Positions 41,616 to 50,234 are shown, numbered from the stretch's first letter. The stretch is DNA of 64,000 nucleotides from Sporosarcina beigongshangi (GCF_016820535.1 NZ_JADHDY010000010.1:62001-126000); one strand, 5' to 3'. The notes: generated by a model from the sequence alone, not told the origin. Made by a program: numbers and translations.

Positions 41616-42388
41616 GATGCACCCCCTGCCCGGCGCGGCGACACCTGTTCGGCCGACCGGCGGCCCGCCTTCCCTTCGACGGCTGCGGGTGCCGTTGAAG
41701 GGAAGTGCAGGTCCATGTCGGCCACAAAAAGGCCCTGTTGCGGCAGCCAAAAATCGGCGAGGCGCAATTGCCCGGCCAGCGGTGCGGGCTGCCCCGCGCT
41801 TTCTCCGTCAATGGCGGCGCGGCTGTCCGCGACCGCCCACACGCGCAGCGGGCGCGCCTGGTAGGACTGACCGTTCGGCACAGTCCCGGCCAGCCGCAGC
41901 CTTCCTGCATGCAGGGCAGGGCCCATGAACCGGCCCATCCCGGCAAGAACCGTGGGCCGTCCCCAGAGCCCGGCGGGAAGGAGGCCGGCTGCGGCGGTGA
42001 GGGCCGCCGTCGTGCGCGTTTCCTTGAGCTCAAGGCTCCAGCGCACGACGCCGGGCACGCCCACCGTGAGTGCGTTGGGGCCCTCCCAGCGGCTTTCCAC
42101 CGGGGTGAGGCGGGTTTCGGCGACGGCGGCGCCGAAGTAGCGGGCGCAGCTTTGCTCGGGTGGGGCGTCGGCGTAGATGGTCCATCCGGCGTTGGGGCGG
42201 AATAGCCACACGGCGGTGTAGGCCGGGCCGATGGAACTGGCGGGGAACCGCCGGAATGCAAGGTAGTGTCCCGAGCTGAACGGCAGGCCCATGAGGGCGT
42301 AGCCATGCAATCGCTCGCAGTGTCCGGGAGGCAGGTCGGCGGCGGTCTCGGCCAATTCCGCCCAGTCCCGTGGTGTTGTTGCAGACAT
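41612..42388 (-). CDS. Hypothetical protein, operon head
   Basis: A 258-residue soluble protein of unknown family. It has several aromatic residues and conserved-looking segments (LPPGHCERLHGYALMGLPFS, GRFMGPALHAGRLRLAG). No signal peptide. AAGGAG lies six bases before the ATG at 42388. It starts an operon with the DsrE protein and the HD-GYP/LuxR regulator. A large enzyme-like beta fold is possible; nothing more can be said from sequence alone. Upstream, ATGGG-N8-CCCAT at 42443-42460 may be an operator. Confidence 0.65.
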   Translation of the reverse strand: MSATTPRDWAELAETAADLPPGHCERLHGYALMGLPFSSGHYLAFRRFPASSIGPAYTAVWLFRPNAGWTIYADAPPEQSCARYFGAAVAETRLTPVESRWEGPNALTVGVPGVVRWSLELKETRTTAALTAAAGLLPAGLWGRPTVLAGMGRFMGPALHAGRLRLAGTVPNGQSYQARPLRVWAVADSRAAIDGESAGQPAPLAGQLRLADFWLPQQGLFVADMDLHFPSTAPAAVEGKAGRRSAEQVSPRRAGGAS

Positions 42389-42519
42389 GATGTGCTCCTT
42401 CACGTTGTGTGAAAAAGCGTAGGTCCGCCGGACGGAGCAGACATGGGGCATTTGACCCATCTATGCCAGTTGTCGGGGCCGGTCCCAAAATGTCCATTAA
42501 TTAAGTGATCCCTCGGGCC

Positions 42520-42729
42520 ATGGGCGACACAACGCCGGTTCTCGGCGGGTGCATTTACCGCCTGTTTTCAACGTTGTTTGTCCGTCCATTGGCGGTGGCA
42601 AAACTGAATGCCGCACAGCTTGCACCCTCAGCCGACTGGATCGACGACTACCGCCTGTTCCGGGACGGGAGTTCCGACGCCTTGGACCGGCACCTCGCAC
42701 GGGAACAGGAAGGCAGCACCGATGATTGA
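42520..42729 (+). CDS. Short hypothetical protein
   Basis: A frame of about 69 residues from ATG 42520 (an in-frame GTG at 42505 is also possible). The C-terminal half is protein-like (PSADWIDDYRLFRDGSSDAL) but no domain or strong ribosome site is seen. It is divergent from the HD-GYP operon. It may be a small real gene. Confidence 0.35.
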   Translation: MGDTTPVLGGCIYRLFSTLFVRPLAVAKLNAAQLAPSADWIDDYRLFRDGSSDALDRHLAREQEGSTDD

Positions 42730-42803
42730 GGCAGCACTCTCCACCGTCACGCGATTTTTCGCCGCGTCGCCCGGGGCCGGATGTGCGCTTGAGGGCCTGC
42801 CGG

Positions 42804-43019
42804 CTAGGCGACGCCGGCCTGCGGGGGAAAATTCGGCGGCGCGTCGGGGTCCGGGGGAAACACCGGTTCCGGTGGTTCAGGGTGCGGGTAGGGTTCGTTT
42901 GGCTGCGGCGGCCGGTGCGGGTCCGGGGGCGCGGAGGGGTCGGGCGGCTGCGTGGGATCGGGATGGCGGGGCGGTCCGCCGGGGTCCGGGATGCTTTGCG
43001 CGGCTGGTTCCTGAGTCAT
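42804..43019 (-). CDS. Proline-rich small protein
   Basis: A 71-residue frame from ATG 43019 with more than a third proline and repeated PP/PDP units (PPRHPDPTQPPDPSAPPDPH). The biased composition on this strand, with codon positions fitting GC-rich coding, argues for a real low-complexity protein, but there is no ribosome site. Similar proline-rich tails occur in actinobacterial surface or chaperone-like proteins. Existence as a separate gene is uncertain. Confidence 0.4.
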   Translation of the reverse strand: MTQEPAAQSIPDPGGPPRHPDPTQPPDPSAPPDPHRPPQPNEPYPHPEPPEPVFPPDPDAPPNFPPQAGVA

Positions 43020-43175
43020 ATGCCAACGGTACGCCGCGGGTAAGGGCGGGGGAATACTTTTGGCGGCAGGCCGCCGTCGACCGCTCCAGCAAATAGTCCG
43101 GCGCGGAATCACAGACAAGACGCAGCATGCACTGGCATAGTTTGTATCCATACAAAGCTGAACCAGGAGTCAAAC

Positions 43176-43868
43176 ATGCGCAAAAAACTGATCGTGGCCG
43201 GGATCCTGCTGGTGGTGGCCATCGCGGCCGTGTGGGGCGGCAGTGTCATCTACGCCAACGTGCAGAACAGCCGGGCGAGCGGGGAATTCACGCTCACGCC
43301 CCAAACGCCGGGAACCGGCGCACCCAGTGGGGGCACTCCGGCGGCCCTTGCCCCGGAAGGGTTGTCCGGGACGTGGAAGATTGCTGAAGGTTCGCAGGCC
43401 GGATACAGGGTGGACGAGGTGTTGAACGGCCAGAATGCAACTGTGGTGGGGCGTACCAGCGCGGTCCAGGGCGAGGTGGCCATCGACGGCACCAGCCTCA
43501 CCTCGGCGAAGGTGGTGGTGGACATGAACGGGCTCGTCACGGACAGCGACAGCCGGGACCGGCAATTCCAAAGCATCGTGAAGACGCAGGAATTCCCCAC
43601 ATCTACATTTACGCTGACGGAACCCGTGGACATTGCCGGGGTGGCAGGCGGCGCGGCATCAGTTACGGCAAAGGGCGAGCTGAACATTGCCGGTGTCAGC
43701 CGCGCAGTCACCGCCAGCCTCCAGGCACAGTCAACGGGCGGCGGCGTGCAGGTGACGGGCTCGATTCCCATCACCTTCTCCGACTTTGGCATAGGCGCCC
43801 CGAACCTGGGTTTCGTTAAAGTGGAGAACTCCGGGACCGTGGAGATGCTGCTGACCCTGGTCAAGTAG
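43176..43868 (+). CDS. YceI-family protein, membrane-anchored
   Basis: A 230-residue protein with an N-terminal membrane anchor (about residues 4-24), a short linker rich in Thr, Pro and Gly, and a YceI-like lipocalin-fold domain from about 65 (SGTWKIAEGSQAGYRVDEVL...VVVDMNGLVTDSDSRDRQFQ...KGELNIAGVSRAVTASLQ). YceI proteins bind isoprenoid chains such as polyprenols or quinones outside the membrane. The ATG is preceded by CCAGGAG. Monocistronic by position. Confidence 0.9.
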   Translation: MRKKLIVAGILLVVAIAAVWGGSVIYANVQNSRASGEFTLTPQTPGTGAPSGGTPAALAPEGLSGTWKIAEGSQAGYRVDEVLNGQNATVVGRTSAVQGEVAIDGTSLTSAKVVVDMNGLVTDSDSRDRQFQSIVKTQEFPTSTFTLTEPVDIAGVAGGAASVTAKGELNIAGVSRAVTASLQAQSTGGGVQVTGSIPITFSDFGIGAPNLGFVKVENSGTVEMLLTLVK

Positions 43869-43925
43869 CCCGGTTCCAGGCAACCGGCCGACTGGTGATT
43901 GGCCCGTGGTTCAGCCTGTCAAGTG

Positions 43926-44133
43926 TCAGGTGTCGGCGAAGGCCAGCCCGCGACGGGCAAGTTCGCCACCCAGAATCCTGATTGCCTTGGGTCCCACCCC
44001 GTGCAGTTCGAGAAGCTGCCCGGCGCTGTGGGCGGCCAACTGGTCAAAGCGGGTGATGCCTTCCCTGGCCAGCGCCCGGGTTGCCGGTTTCGCGCGGAAA
44101 TTCGGTCCCTTCCTGAATCCCTGGATCGCTCAT
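43926..44133 (-). pseudogene. Helix-hairpin-helix protein, frameshifted near the start
   Basis: The minus strand holds a clear small HhH protein (GFRKGPNFRAKPATRALARE, then FDQLAAHSAGQLLELHGVGP followed by KAIRILGGELARR) that ends at 43926-43928. This frame has no start codon: immediately upstream it reads TGA. The ATG at 44133 starts M-S-D-P-G in another frame, and joining the two after the proline-glycine gives the expected N-terminus. A one-base change separates them, so either the gene is broken or the sequence has an error here. Such proteins of about 65 residues are widespread in actinobacteria. Confidence 0.65.
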
Positions 44134-44178
44134 GCCCATATTCTTGCACGGCGGTGGGTGCGGCAGCGCGGTCGCGCT

Positions 44179-45378
44179 TCATCCGGTGTCCGCCAACAGG
44201 TCCACTGCAAACTGTGCCATGGCCAGCCGGTTGGCCATGTATTGGCGCAGAACCTGTGAATCAGGCTCGGCGAGACGGGGGCTGTTGGCCACAACCAGTC
44301 CCGTGAACAATGCCATGGACAGTGCGTGCCCGCGCCGCACCACAGCCGCTGGAATGTCCGCCCCCGATTGCGCGAGGCCTGCGCAATAGGCGGGGAGGCA
44401 CACAGCTTCGAGTGAGGCGAGCGTTTCCGCCGGCATGGCGCCGTCGTTGACCAACCCGGACAGCAACTGGCTCAGGTCAAACCCGGGACAGGCGGCCCCG
44501 TACAGGCCCCAGTCAATGACCACAAACGGCTCGGCGCCATCTCCTCCTGTCCCTCCGTCGGGTCCCCCGGCCTCCGGCATCAGCAGGTTTTGCGGGCTCG
44601 CGTCGCCATGTGAGGGAAATTGTTCCATGTCGAGCATCTCCTGCACCATGTCGCCGGCCCCCGCGGCCAAGGCGCGCAGTCCGGACACCAGCTCCGGTGT
44701 GGCGGCATCGGCCACAGCAGGGATGCGCCACAGCTCCGGCCCCTGCAATGCGGGTGCGTGTACATGGGCAACCACGCCCTCAACGAAATACCGAAGCCTG
44801 TCGGCATCGCGTGCCGCGTCCAGTTCGGGCCCGCCTGTGCGGACGGCGGTGCTTCCGGCAAGGCGCCCAAGCCAGAGGGCAGCCCGGCCAAACTCCTGCT
44901 CCGACCATGCCGCGCCGGGCTGCTGGCGGACATCCTCCATCCAGATGACGGTGCGCTCGTGGTCCACCTCGTGCAGGCCGTAAACCTCCGGAAGCCGGGC
45001 GCCGTCGGGCACCACCTGGGCCAATCGGGAACCGTACACCTGCGCCTCGGTGCGCCAGGGGTAGCGCCGGGCCATCTCATCACGCATCTGGGGTGGAACT
45101 TGGCCAATACCGGGCCACAACCGGGGCGTCTGAATGAGCTTCGCGACGGCGGTAAACGGCGCCGGTTCCCCCAGGTCCACAGGCGTGGCGGCGGTACCGT
45201 GGATGCGCCACACTCCGCCGGTTGTCAGGTTCAGCACCGGCATGGGAATCGGGGCAGCTTCCGCCGCGATGACCGTGGCCCCCTCAGAGTGGAGGGCGCG
45301 TGCGGCAATGTCGGCGAGCAACGCGCCGTCCGGCGCGGCGGCACCCATGGGGGTGAGCATGGCCGGTGCAGCGTTCAT
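44179..45378 (-). CDS. Aminoglycoside phosphotransferase-like kinase
   Basis: A 399-residue APH/ChoK-fold protein. The catalytic loop is SHGDASPQNLLMP near residue 275 (Brenner motif HGDxxxxN) and the metal-binding aspartate is in FVVIDWGLYGA. The N-terminal lobe has the phosphate-binding region around RIHGTAATPVDL. No specific substrate pattern is seen; such kinases phosphorylate antibiotics, small alcohols or fructosamines. The start ATG 45378 follows AAGGGAAG and is chosen over longer frames. It is divergent from the YdjM-like gene. Confidence 0.8.
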   Translation of the reverse strand: MNAAPAMLTPMGAAAPDGALLADIAARALHSEGATVIAAEAAPIPMPVLNLTTGGVWRIHGTAATPVDLGEPAPFTAVAKLIQTPRLWPGIGQVPPQMRDEMARRYPWRTEAQVYGSRLAQVVPDGARLPEVYGLHEVDHERTVIWMEDVRQQPGAAWSEQEFGRAALWLGRLAGSTAVRTGGPELDAARDADRLRYFVEGVVAHVHAPALQGPELWRIPAVADAATPELVSGLRALAAGAGDMVQEMLDMEQFPSHGDASPQNLLMPEAGGPDGGTGGDGAEPFVVIDWGLYGAACPGFDLSQLLSGLVNDGAMPAETLASLEAVCLPAYCAGLAQSGADIPAAVVRRGHALSMALFTGLVVANSPRLAEPDSQVLRQYMANRLAMAQFAVDLLADTG

Positions 45379-45466
45379 TGTGCTTCCCTTGCCGATGGGT
45401 TGGCGGGCTGCCTCCATCGTGGAGCTGCCCTGGGCACATGTCAACGCCGGATAATTTGTGTGAAAT

Positions 45467-45482
45467 CCGAACAAATGTCCGG
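45467..45482. promoter_or_regulatory. LexA-like inverted repeat (imperfect)
   Basis: CCGAACAAATGTCCGG resembles the actinobacterial SOS box TCGAAC-N4-GTTCGA at 9 of 12 fixed positions. It lies between the divergent kinase gene (start 45378) and the YdjM-like gene (start 45612). E. coli YdjM is a LexA target, which makes the site worth noting, but three mismatches make this weak. Confidence 0.3.
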
Positions 45483-45611
45483 CAGGACTGTGACGGATGC
45501 CGCACGCCGTCGAACAGTGTCGGTGCCTGCCCGTAGGCTTGATCCAGCAGGTTTTGTCCACGTGTTTGCGGGATCAGAACATCGACCCGAGCAAGCTAAG
45601 GACGTGCCCTC

Positions 45612-46418
45612 ATGATGGGAGCCCACCACGCAGCCAGCGGCGCCGCCGTTTGGCTGGCCCTGACCACCCAGTTCGAAGTGGGTCTGGGCGGGCTGCACCA
45701 GATGCTGCCTGCAGTGCCGGAATCCGTGACTGTGGGGATGGGCCTGATGCAGATGACTCCCACGGCCGTCGTGGCCGGTGCCGTGGTGGCTGCCGGTGCC
45801 GCGCTCGTACCCGACGCCGACCACCGGCACGCCACGATCGCCAACTCGCTGCCGCCGCTTTCCAACGCCCTGTGCATCCAGATCGGGCGGATGTCCGGCG
45901 GGCACCGGCAGGGCACCCACTCCATCCTCGGCCTGGCCGTTTTCGTCTTGATCGCCGCCCTTGCGGGGATGTGGCGGATCGAGCTGCCGTTTGGCACCAT
46001 CTTCCCCGGCGCCGGCCTGCTGGCCGTCCTCCTGGCCTCTTTCGCCGCCAAGGCGCTGAAGTTCATCCCCGACACCATGCAGAAATTCCCCTGGATCCTG
46101 GGTATCTCCGTCGGCCTTTACGTCACCTTGTTTGCCCCGCAGGAGGACTACTGGTTCCCCATGGCGATGGGCATCGGCGTGGTCGCCCACATCGCCGGCG
46201 ACATGCTGACCACCGGCGGCTGCAACCTGATGTGGCCAATCCGCATCAAGCCGCCACGCTGGCTCCGCCGCATGCCCTTCGCCAGGAAATTCTGGCGCCC
46301 GGGAGGACATGTAGCCGTGCCCATCCTGGGTAACGCCGGCTCCGTCCGCGAGTGGCTGCTGCTGGTGCCGGTCAGCGGCTATGTCATCTGGGCCATTGCG
46401 GCCGCCGCCTTCTCCTAG
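45612..46418 (+). CDS. YdjM-like membrane-bound metal-dependent hydrolase
   Basis: A 268-residue membrane protein with about five helices. Conserved polar residues are in MGAHHAASGA at the start, LVPDADHRHATIANSLPP, GHRQGTHSILGL and IAGDMLTTGG: these His and Asp residues inside and beside the membrane form the YdjM/DUF457 metal site. Substrate is unknown. The start ATG 45612 is followed at once by a second ATG. A possible LexA-like repeat lies about 130 bases upstream. It is convergent with the following gene. Confidence 0.9.
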   Translation: MMGAHHAASGAAVWLALTTQFEVGLGGLHQMLPAVPESVTVGMGLMQMTPTAVVAGAVVAAGAALVPDADHRHATIANSLPPLSNALCIQIGRMSGGHRQGTHSILGLAVFVLIAALAGMWRIELPFGTIFPGAGLLAVLLASFAAKALKFIPDTMQKFPWILGISVGLYVTLFAPQEDYWFPMAMGIGVVAHIAGDMLTTGGCNLMWPIRIKPPRWLRRMPFARKFWRPGGHVAVPILGNAGSVREWLLLVPVSGYVIWAIAAAAFS

Positions 46419-46420
46419 GG

Positions 46421-46915
46421 CTACCCGGACCCGCCGACTTCCACCAGCCACAGCCGGGGCTTCGCCGTGCTGGTGAGCCTGCCGTGGCGGACCACCCGGT
46501 AGCGGTGCCCGTAGGCGTCCGTGACGTGGGCCGCCCCGCCGATTCCGGTGAGCATGGGCGCAAGCTGCATGGTTTCGAAGATGTCGGCCAGCAGGGTCGC
46601 CAACGTGTGCGGGTGGACGCGGCGTATCCGGTGGTCTTCCGGGAACCGCCGCATGGCCAGCAGCCACTCGTGTCTGAGCCAGTGGAAATCCACCGTCCCG
46701 TGGGGCCTGGTGAGCACCATCCCTCTCTCCCCGGCAACCAGGCGGTGGCAATTCCCGCCACGGTCCAGGACGCACACGGCCTCGTCCGGATACTCGAAGT
46801 GGGCCACAACGCCGGCGCTGTCTGGATGGTGGCTGAAGTGCCCGCCGTCGTCGATCGCAACATATCCCCCGGCCGGCCACGCCGGGCCGGCGGCCATCGG
46901 TGCTGTTCCCGCCAT
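46421..46915 (-). CDS. Hypothetical protein
   Basis: A 164-residue soluble protein with many His and Trp residues (DDGGHFSHHPDSAGVVAHFE, DFHWLRHEWLLAMRRF). No recognised domain. GGAGGACGGAG stands directly before the ATG at 46915, which decides that start over an ATG at 46930 and the very long upstream frame that is antisense to trpF. Its stop lies three bases from the stop of the YdjM-like gene. Role unknown. Confidence 0.65.
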   Translation of the reverse strand: MAGTAPMAAGPAWPAGGYVAIDDGGHFSHHPDSAGVVAHFEYPDEAVCVLDRGGNCHRLVAGERGMVLTRPHGTVDFHWLRHEWLLAMRRFPEDHRIRRVHPHTLATLLADIFETMQLAPMLTGIGGAAHVTDAYGHRYRVVRHGRLTSTAKPRLWLVEVGGSG

Positions 46916-47146
46916 CTCCGTCCTCCGCATCCGCCCGTCGCACCACCCCCACTCCAGAAAACCACCACACCGGCTCCGCGGACGGACCCTTGACGATTTC
47001 CATATGCGAACGCCCAAAACTTTGCCGTTTCGTTGACGCGCGCCCCGTCCCGGCGGCGGCACCCCGCAGCTGTTAACATGGCCAGTGGGATGCACGACGG
47101 CGGTCCCTCCTTCGCTGTCGATCGTTGGACAAGGTTGTGGCTGGGC

Positions 47147-47752
47147 ATGTACGTAAAGATCTGTGGCTTGCAAACCACCGAGACGGTGGCTGCCGCGGTG
47201 GAGGCGGGTGCAGACGCCGTCGGCTTTGTGTTTGCCCCGGGCAGCCCCCGCACCGTGACCGCCGAACTGGCCGCCGAACTTGTCGCGTCCGTGCCGGCCG
47301 GTGTGGAAACGGTGGGCGTCTTCCGCAACCAGCCCTTGGCGGAGGTGCTGGACACGGCCCGCCGGGCAGGGCTGACCACCGTGCAGCTGCACGGGGACGA
47401 ACCCCTGGATGACATCGAACTGGCCCGGGCCGCCGGGTTCCGCACCCTCCGCGCTTTTTCCGCGGAGGCCTACAACGCACTCACGGCGGCGGACAGGGAA
47501 GCCTGGGACGCCGAACGCCTGCTGCTTGACGCCGTCGAGCCGGGCGCCGGCGTGACATTTGATGCCTCGGTGCTGCACGCGGTTCCTTCAGGTTTCTGGC
47601 TGCTGGCAGGCGGGCTGACGCCCGGGAACGTGGCGGGGCTGGCCGCTTCCATGAAGGCTGGCGGGGTGGATGTGTCCAGCGGCGTCGAATCGAGCCGAGG
47701 CGTCAAGGATGTGGCACTCATCCGGGCGTTTGTCAGCGCCGCACGGGTCTGA
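47147..47752 (+). CDS. trpF: Phosphoribosylanthranilate isomerase
   Basis: A 201-residue TIM-barrel enzyme that isomerises phosphoribosylanthranilate in tryptophan synthesis. Motifs: catalytic Cys in YVKICGLQTTE at the start, VGFVFAPGSPRTV, TVQLHGDEPLDD, the catalytic Asp in DAVEPG context and GGLTPGNVAGLA. The ATG at 47147 starts the conserved strand. It stands alone, away from other trp genes, as is frequent in Micrococcaceae. A weak hairpin (47805-47832) follows. Confidence 0.93.
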   Translation: MYVKICGLQTTETVAAAVEAGADAVGFVFAPGSPRTVTAELAAELVASVPAGVETVGVFRNQPLAEVLDTARRAGLTTVQLHGDEPLDDIELARAAGFRTLRAFSAEAYNALTAADREAWDAERLLLDAVEPGAGVTFDASVLHAVPSGFWLLAGGLTPGNVAGLAASMKAGGVDVSSGVESSRGVKDVALIRAFVSAARV

Positions 47753-47804
47753 CGGCCGCTTCCGACCCTCCACCCTCAACTTTCCTCTGCGAACTGACGA
47801 TTTG

Positions 47805-47832
47805 TGCCCCTATTGGTTATGTCTGAGGGGCA
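47805..47832 (+). terminator. Weak hairpin after trpF
   Basis: TGCCCCT (47805-47811) pairs with AGGGGCA (47826-47832) around a 14-base loop, about 52 bases past the trpF stop. The stem is only seven base pairs and no T tract follows. Confidence 0.35.
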
Positions 47833-47959
47833 GGAATTGCCAGGTCACGGGTGGGAATCACCGTCGGGCCGCCGAATTGCGTCGCCCAACTTCTCCAGGC
47901 TCCGGCGCGCGGCCCCGCATTTACGGCAAACGTCCCGCGATCCGATTAAAGGCCATAGA

Positions 47960-47969
47960 CTTTACATAA
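47960..47969. promoter_or_regulatory. Candidate ROK half-operator CTTTACATAA
   Basis: CTTTACATAA is the exact complement of TTATGTAAAG, the core of the 34-bp inverted repeat at 49288-49321. It lies 79 bases before the ROK gene. Sharing between the ROK promoter and the transporter promoter suggests autoregulation by the ROK protein. Confidence 0.5.
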
Positions 47970-48047
47970 CCTGCCCAGGCTGCCCCACTATTGATCATCA
48001 ACGCGGCATCCGGGCCCAAGTCAGTGGTTTGAAAGGAAGTTGGGGCA

Positions 48048-49214
48048 ATGCTTACACCTGATGCCAGTGCTCTGCAGTCAGTCCGGCGCCGGCATGAGCT
48101 GAGGGTCATTGAGACCCTCGTTGCGCACGGGACCAGAACACGGCGGGACCTGGAGGCGGACACCAAGCTCTCCCGCACGACCCTGTCGACGATTGTTGGC
48201 GACTTGCGCGACCGCGGAGTACTCGCCGAGATCGACCCGCCGACTGCCGTCACGGGACGCAACGGACGCCCCACCAAGCACCTGTCACTAAACCCGTCGG
48301 CCGGCGCCGCCGTCGGTATTGAACTGGGGCGCCACCGCATCAGCGTCTCCCTGTGCGGGTTCAACGGTTCAACGGTGGCCCACGAGCAACGCAGCATCCC
48401 GGGGACGCTGGGGCTCGATGCCAAGGTTCAGGCGGCGGCGGACATCGTCAAGGGAATGATTGCCGACGGCCGGATCATGCCGAACGCCGTTGGCGGGGTC
48501 GGGGTCGGCATCGCCAGCCGCCATGCCGATCCCAGGGCACTGGCTGACGGCGCGGAACTGCAACCCGACCCGCGCGGGGCATCCCTGGCGCCCCTGCGGC
48601 AGCTCCTGCCCGCCCCGTTGATGTGGGACAACAACATCCGCCTGGCCGCCATGAACTACGGACTGGACGGCGAGGAATTGCTCTACGTCGTCCTGTCAGC
48701 CGGCATCAGCTCCGCAATAGTCACGCAGGGCAAGCTCCTGCGGGGAGGCAACGGCATCGCAGGGGAACTGGGCCACATGAGCGTTGACTTTGCCGGAACC
48801 CCCTGTTGGTGCGGGCGCCGGGGCTGCCTGGAGAGCTACCTCAACGAGGACAACGTGTTGCGCGAGGCTGCCCACCGGGGACAGGCCTTTCCCACTGTGG
48901 CGGAACTGGCCAAGGCCGCGCAGGCCGGCGACGGCATCGCCGGAAACATCGTGGACTGGGCCGGCGAACTCCTCGCAAGGGCCATCGTGGACGCCTGCGT
49001 GCTGCTCGACCCGGCACGGGTGGTCATCGCCGGCGAACTCTCGCAATTTGGCGACCGCCTGCTGGCGCCTTCCCGCAGGGACCTGGCGGCCCAGCAGCTT
49101 GGACTGGGACCGCGAACCACCACTGTTGAGTCGGCCCCGTACCTGCCCACAGCCGGAAGCGACGGCGCCGCCCGCATGGCGCTAAACCACTTGATTCTCT
49201 CCGATCCCGCCTGA
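48048..49214 (+). CDS. ROK-family transcriptional regulator
   Basis: A 388-residue NagC/XylR-type regulator. The N-terminal winged helix is at residues 15-70 (RTRRDLEADTKLSRTTLSTI). The ROK sugar-kinase fold follows, with ELGHMSVDFAGTPCWCGRRG CLESYL carrying the His and CxCGxxGC zinc motif. ATP-binding catalytic parts of true kinases (DxGxT) appear altered, so it acts as a repressor. Amino sugars are the common inducers. It sits directly upstream of an importer-sulfatase-hexosaminidase locus in the same direction and is the likely regulator. Confidence 0.92.
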   Translation: MLTPDASALQSVRRRHELRVIETLVAHGTRTRRDLEADTKLSRTTLSTIVGDLRDRGVLAEIDPPTAVTGRNGRPTKHLSLNPSAGAAVGIELGRHRISVSLCGFNGSTVAHEQRSIPGTLGLDAKVQAAADIVKGMIADGRIMPNAVGGVGVGIASRHADPRALADGAELQPDPRGASLAPLRQLLPAPLMWDNNIRLAAMNYGLDGEELLYVVLSAGISSAIVTQGKLLRGGNGIAGELGHMSVDFAGTPCWCGRRGCLESYLNEDNVLREAAHRGQAFPTVAELAKAAQAGDGIAGNIVDWAGELLARAIVDACVLLDPARVVIAGELSQFGDRLLAPSRRDLAAQQLGLGPRTTTVESAPYLPTAGSDGAARMALNHLILSDPA

Positions 49215-49287
49215 TGGCGGCACCGGCGGCCAGCCACGCCGTGCCGCCGGAAGGGGCATCCTAGGCGAAACTTTGTCGCACAGACAT

Positions 49288-49321
49288 GTGTCAAGACTCT
49301 TTATGTAAAGAGTGTTGACAC
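49288..49321. promoter_or_regulatory. 34-bp inverted-repeat operator
   Basis: The 16-base arm GTGTCAAGACTCTTTA (49288-49303) is separated by two bases from TAAAGAGTGTTGACAC (49306-49321); 15 of 16 positions pair. It lies 30 bases before the permease ATG at 49351 and includes promoter-like TTGACA and TATGTAA pieces. Its core also occurs before the ROK gene. It is very probably the operator of the ROK protein. Confidence 0.7.
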
Positions 49322-49350
49322 CGTGTGATGCATGCCATAGATTGTTTCGC

Positions 49351-50226
49351 ATGGCACCAACAGACTCGATCAACGCCCTGGCGGCCCCGGCACCTGCCGG
49401 CACCACCCAAAGCGGCAAGAGCCCCAACGACCGTCCACCCGCAACAGCCAGAAAGAGCAGCCCCCTGCGGCGCAAGCTCAGCCGCAGGACACTGCTGGCA
49501 ATCAATATCACTTCGGTGGCAGCAGGCCTGTTGGCCTGGTACCTCGTTGCGGCTACCGGCATCGTGGGACTGCCTGGTCCCGACGAGGTGCTTGTCCGCG
49601 GCGGAGAACTCCTGGCCGACGGGACCCTGGCAGAGGACACAGCCGCCTCCCTCGCGCGAGTCCTGAGCGGATTTCTCGTTGGCAGCCTGCTGGCCATCCC
49701 GGTGGGCTTCCTCATGGGCTGGTATCAGGTGGGCCGGGCCATCATCGAACCCTGGGTGCAGTTCTTCCGCACCATTCCCCCGCTGGCACTTCTGCCGCTG
49801 GTCATGGTCACCATGGGCATCGGCGAAATGCCGAAGATCTTTGTCATTTTCCTGGCAGCATTCCTCTCGTGCGTAATCTCCACCTACCAGGGCGTCGTCA
49901 GCGTGGACAAGACCCTCATCAACGCCGCCCGTGTCCTGGGCGCAAACAGCATGGTCATCTTCGGCCGTGTTGTCATCCCGGCATCCTCACCCTTCATCCT
50001 GGTCGGCATGCGGATCGGTCTCGGTGCTGGCTGGGCAACAGTTGTGGCCGCCGAACTCATCGCCGCACCCAACGGGCTCGGCATGCGCATGCAGCAGGCA
50101 CAACAGTTCTACGACATGCCCACCATCTTGGTGAATGTGATCGTCATCGGCATCCTCGGCCTCCTCATGGACCGCCTGCTGCTGATGATCGAGGCCCACC
50201 TGACCCGCTGGCAAGAACGCCGCTAA
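49351..50226 (+). CDS. ABC transporter permease, SsuC/TauC type
   Basis: A 291-residue permease with six helices after a proline- and alanine-rich N-terminal extension of about 45 residues. The coupling loop is in [20 protein letters not shown], typical of taurine, alkanesulfonate, nitrate or bicarbonate importers. The ATG at 49351 is preceded by the large inverted repeat. The ATPase gene follows nine bases later, then the binding protein. With a sulfatase downstream, the cargo is probably a sulfate ester. Confidence 0.92.
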   Translation: MAPTDSINALAAPAPAGTTQSGKSPNDRPPATARKSSPLRRKLSRRTLLAINITSVAAGLLAWYLVAATGIVGLPGPDEVLVRGGELLADGTLAEDTAASLARVLSGFLVGSLLAIPVGFLMGWYQVGRAIIEPWVQFFRTIPPLALLPLVMVTMGIGEMPKIFVIFLAAFLSCVISTYQGVVSVDKTLINAARVLGANSMVIFGRVVIPASSPFILVGMRIGLGAGWATVVAAELIAAPNGLGMRMQQAQQFYDMPTILVNVIVIGILGLLMDRLLLMIEAHLTRWQERR

Positions 50227-50234
50227 GGAGCACC

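Larger units (their letters stand above)
47753..48047. other. Intergenic region before the ROK gene
   Basis: About 295 bases without a gene. It holds a hairpin at 47805-47832 that may end trpF transcription and, at 47960-47969, the ten bases CTTTACATAA shared with the operator before the transporter operon. The ROK gene start follows about 80 bases later. Confidence 0.5.

Noticed and set aside
45441-47003. A 520-codon minus-strand frame
   Set aside because: Overlaps the YdjM-like gene and a hypothetical gene in other frames; no domain and low-complexity composition.
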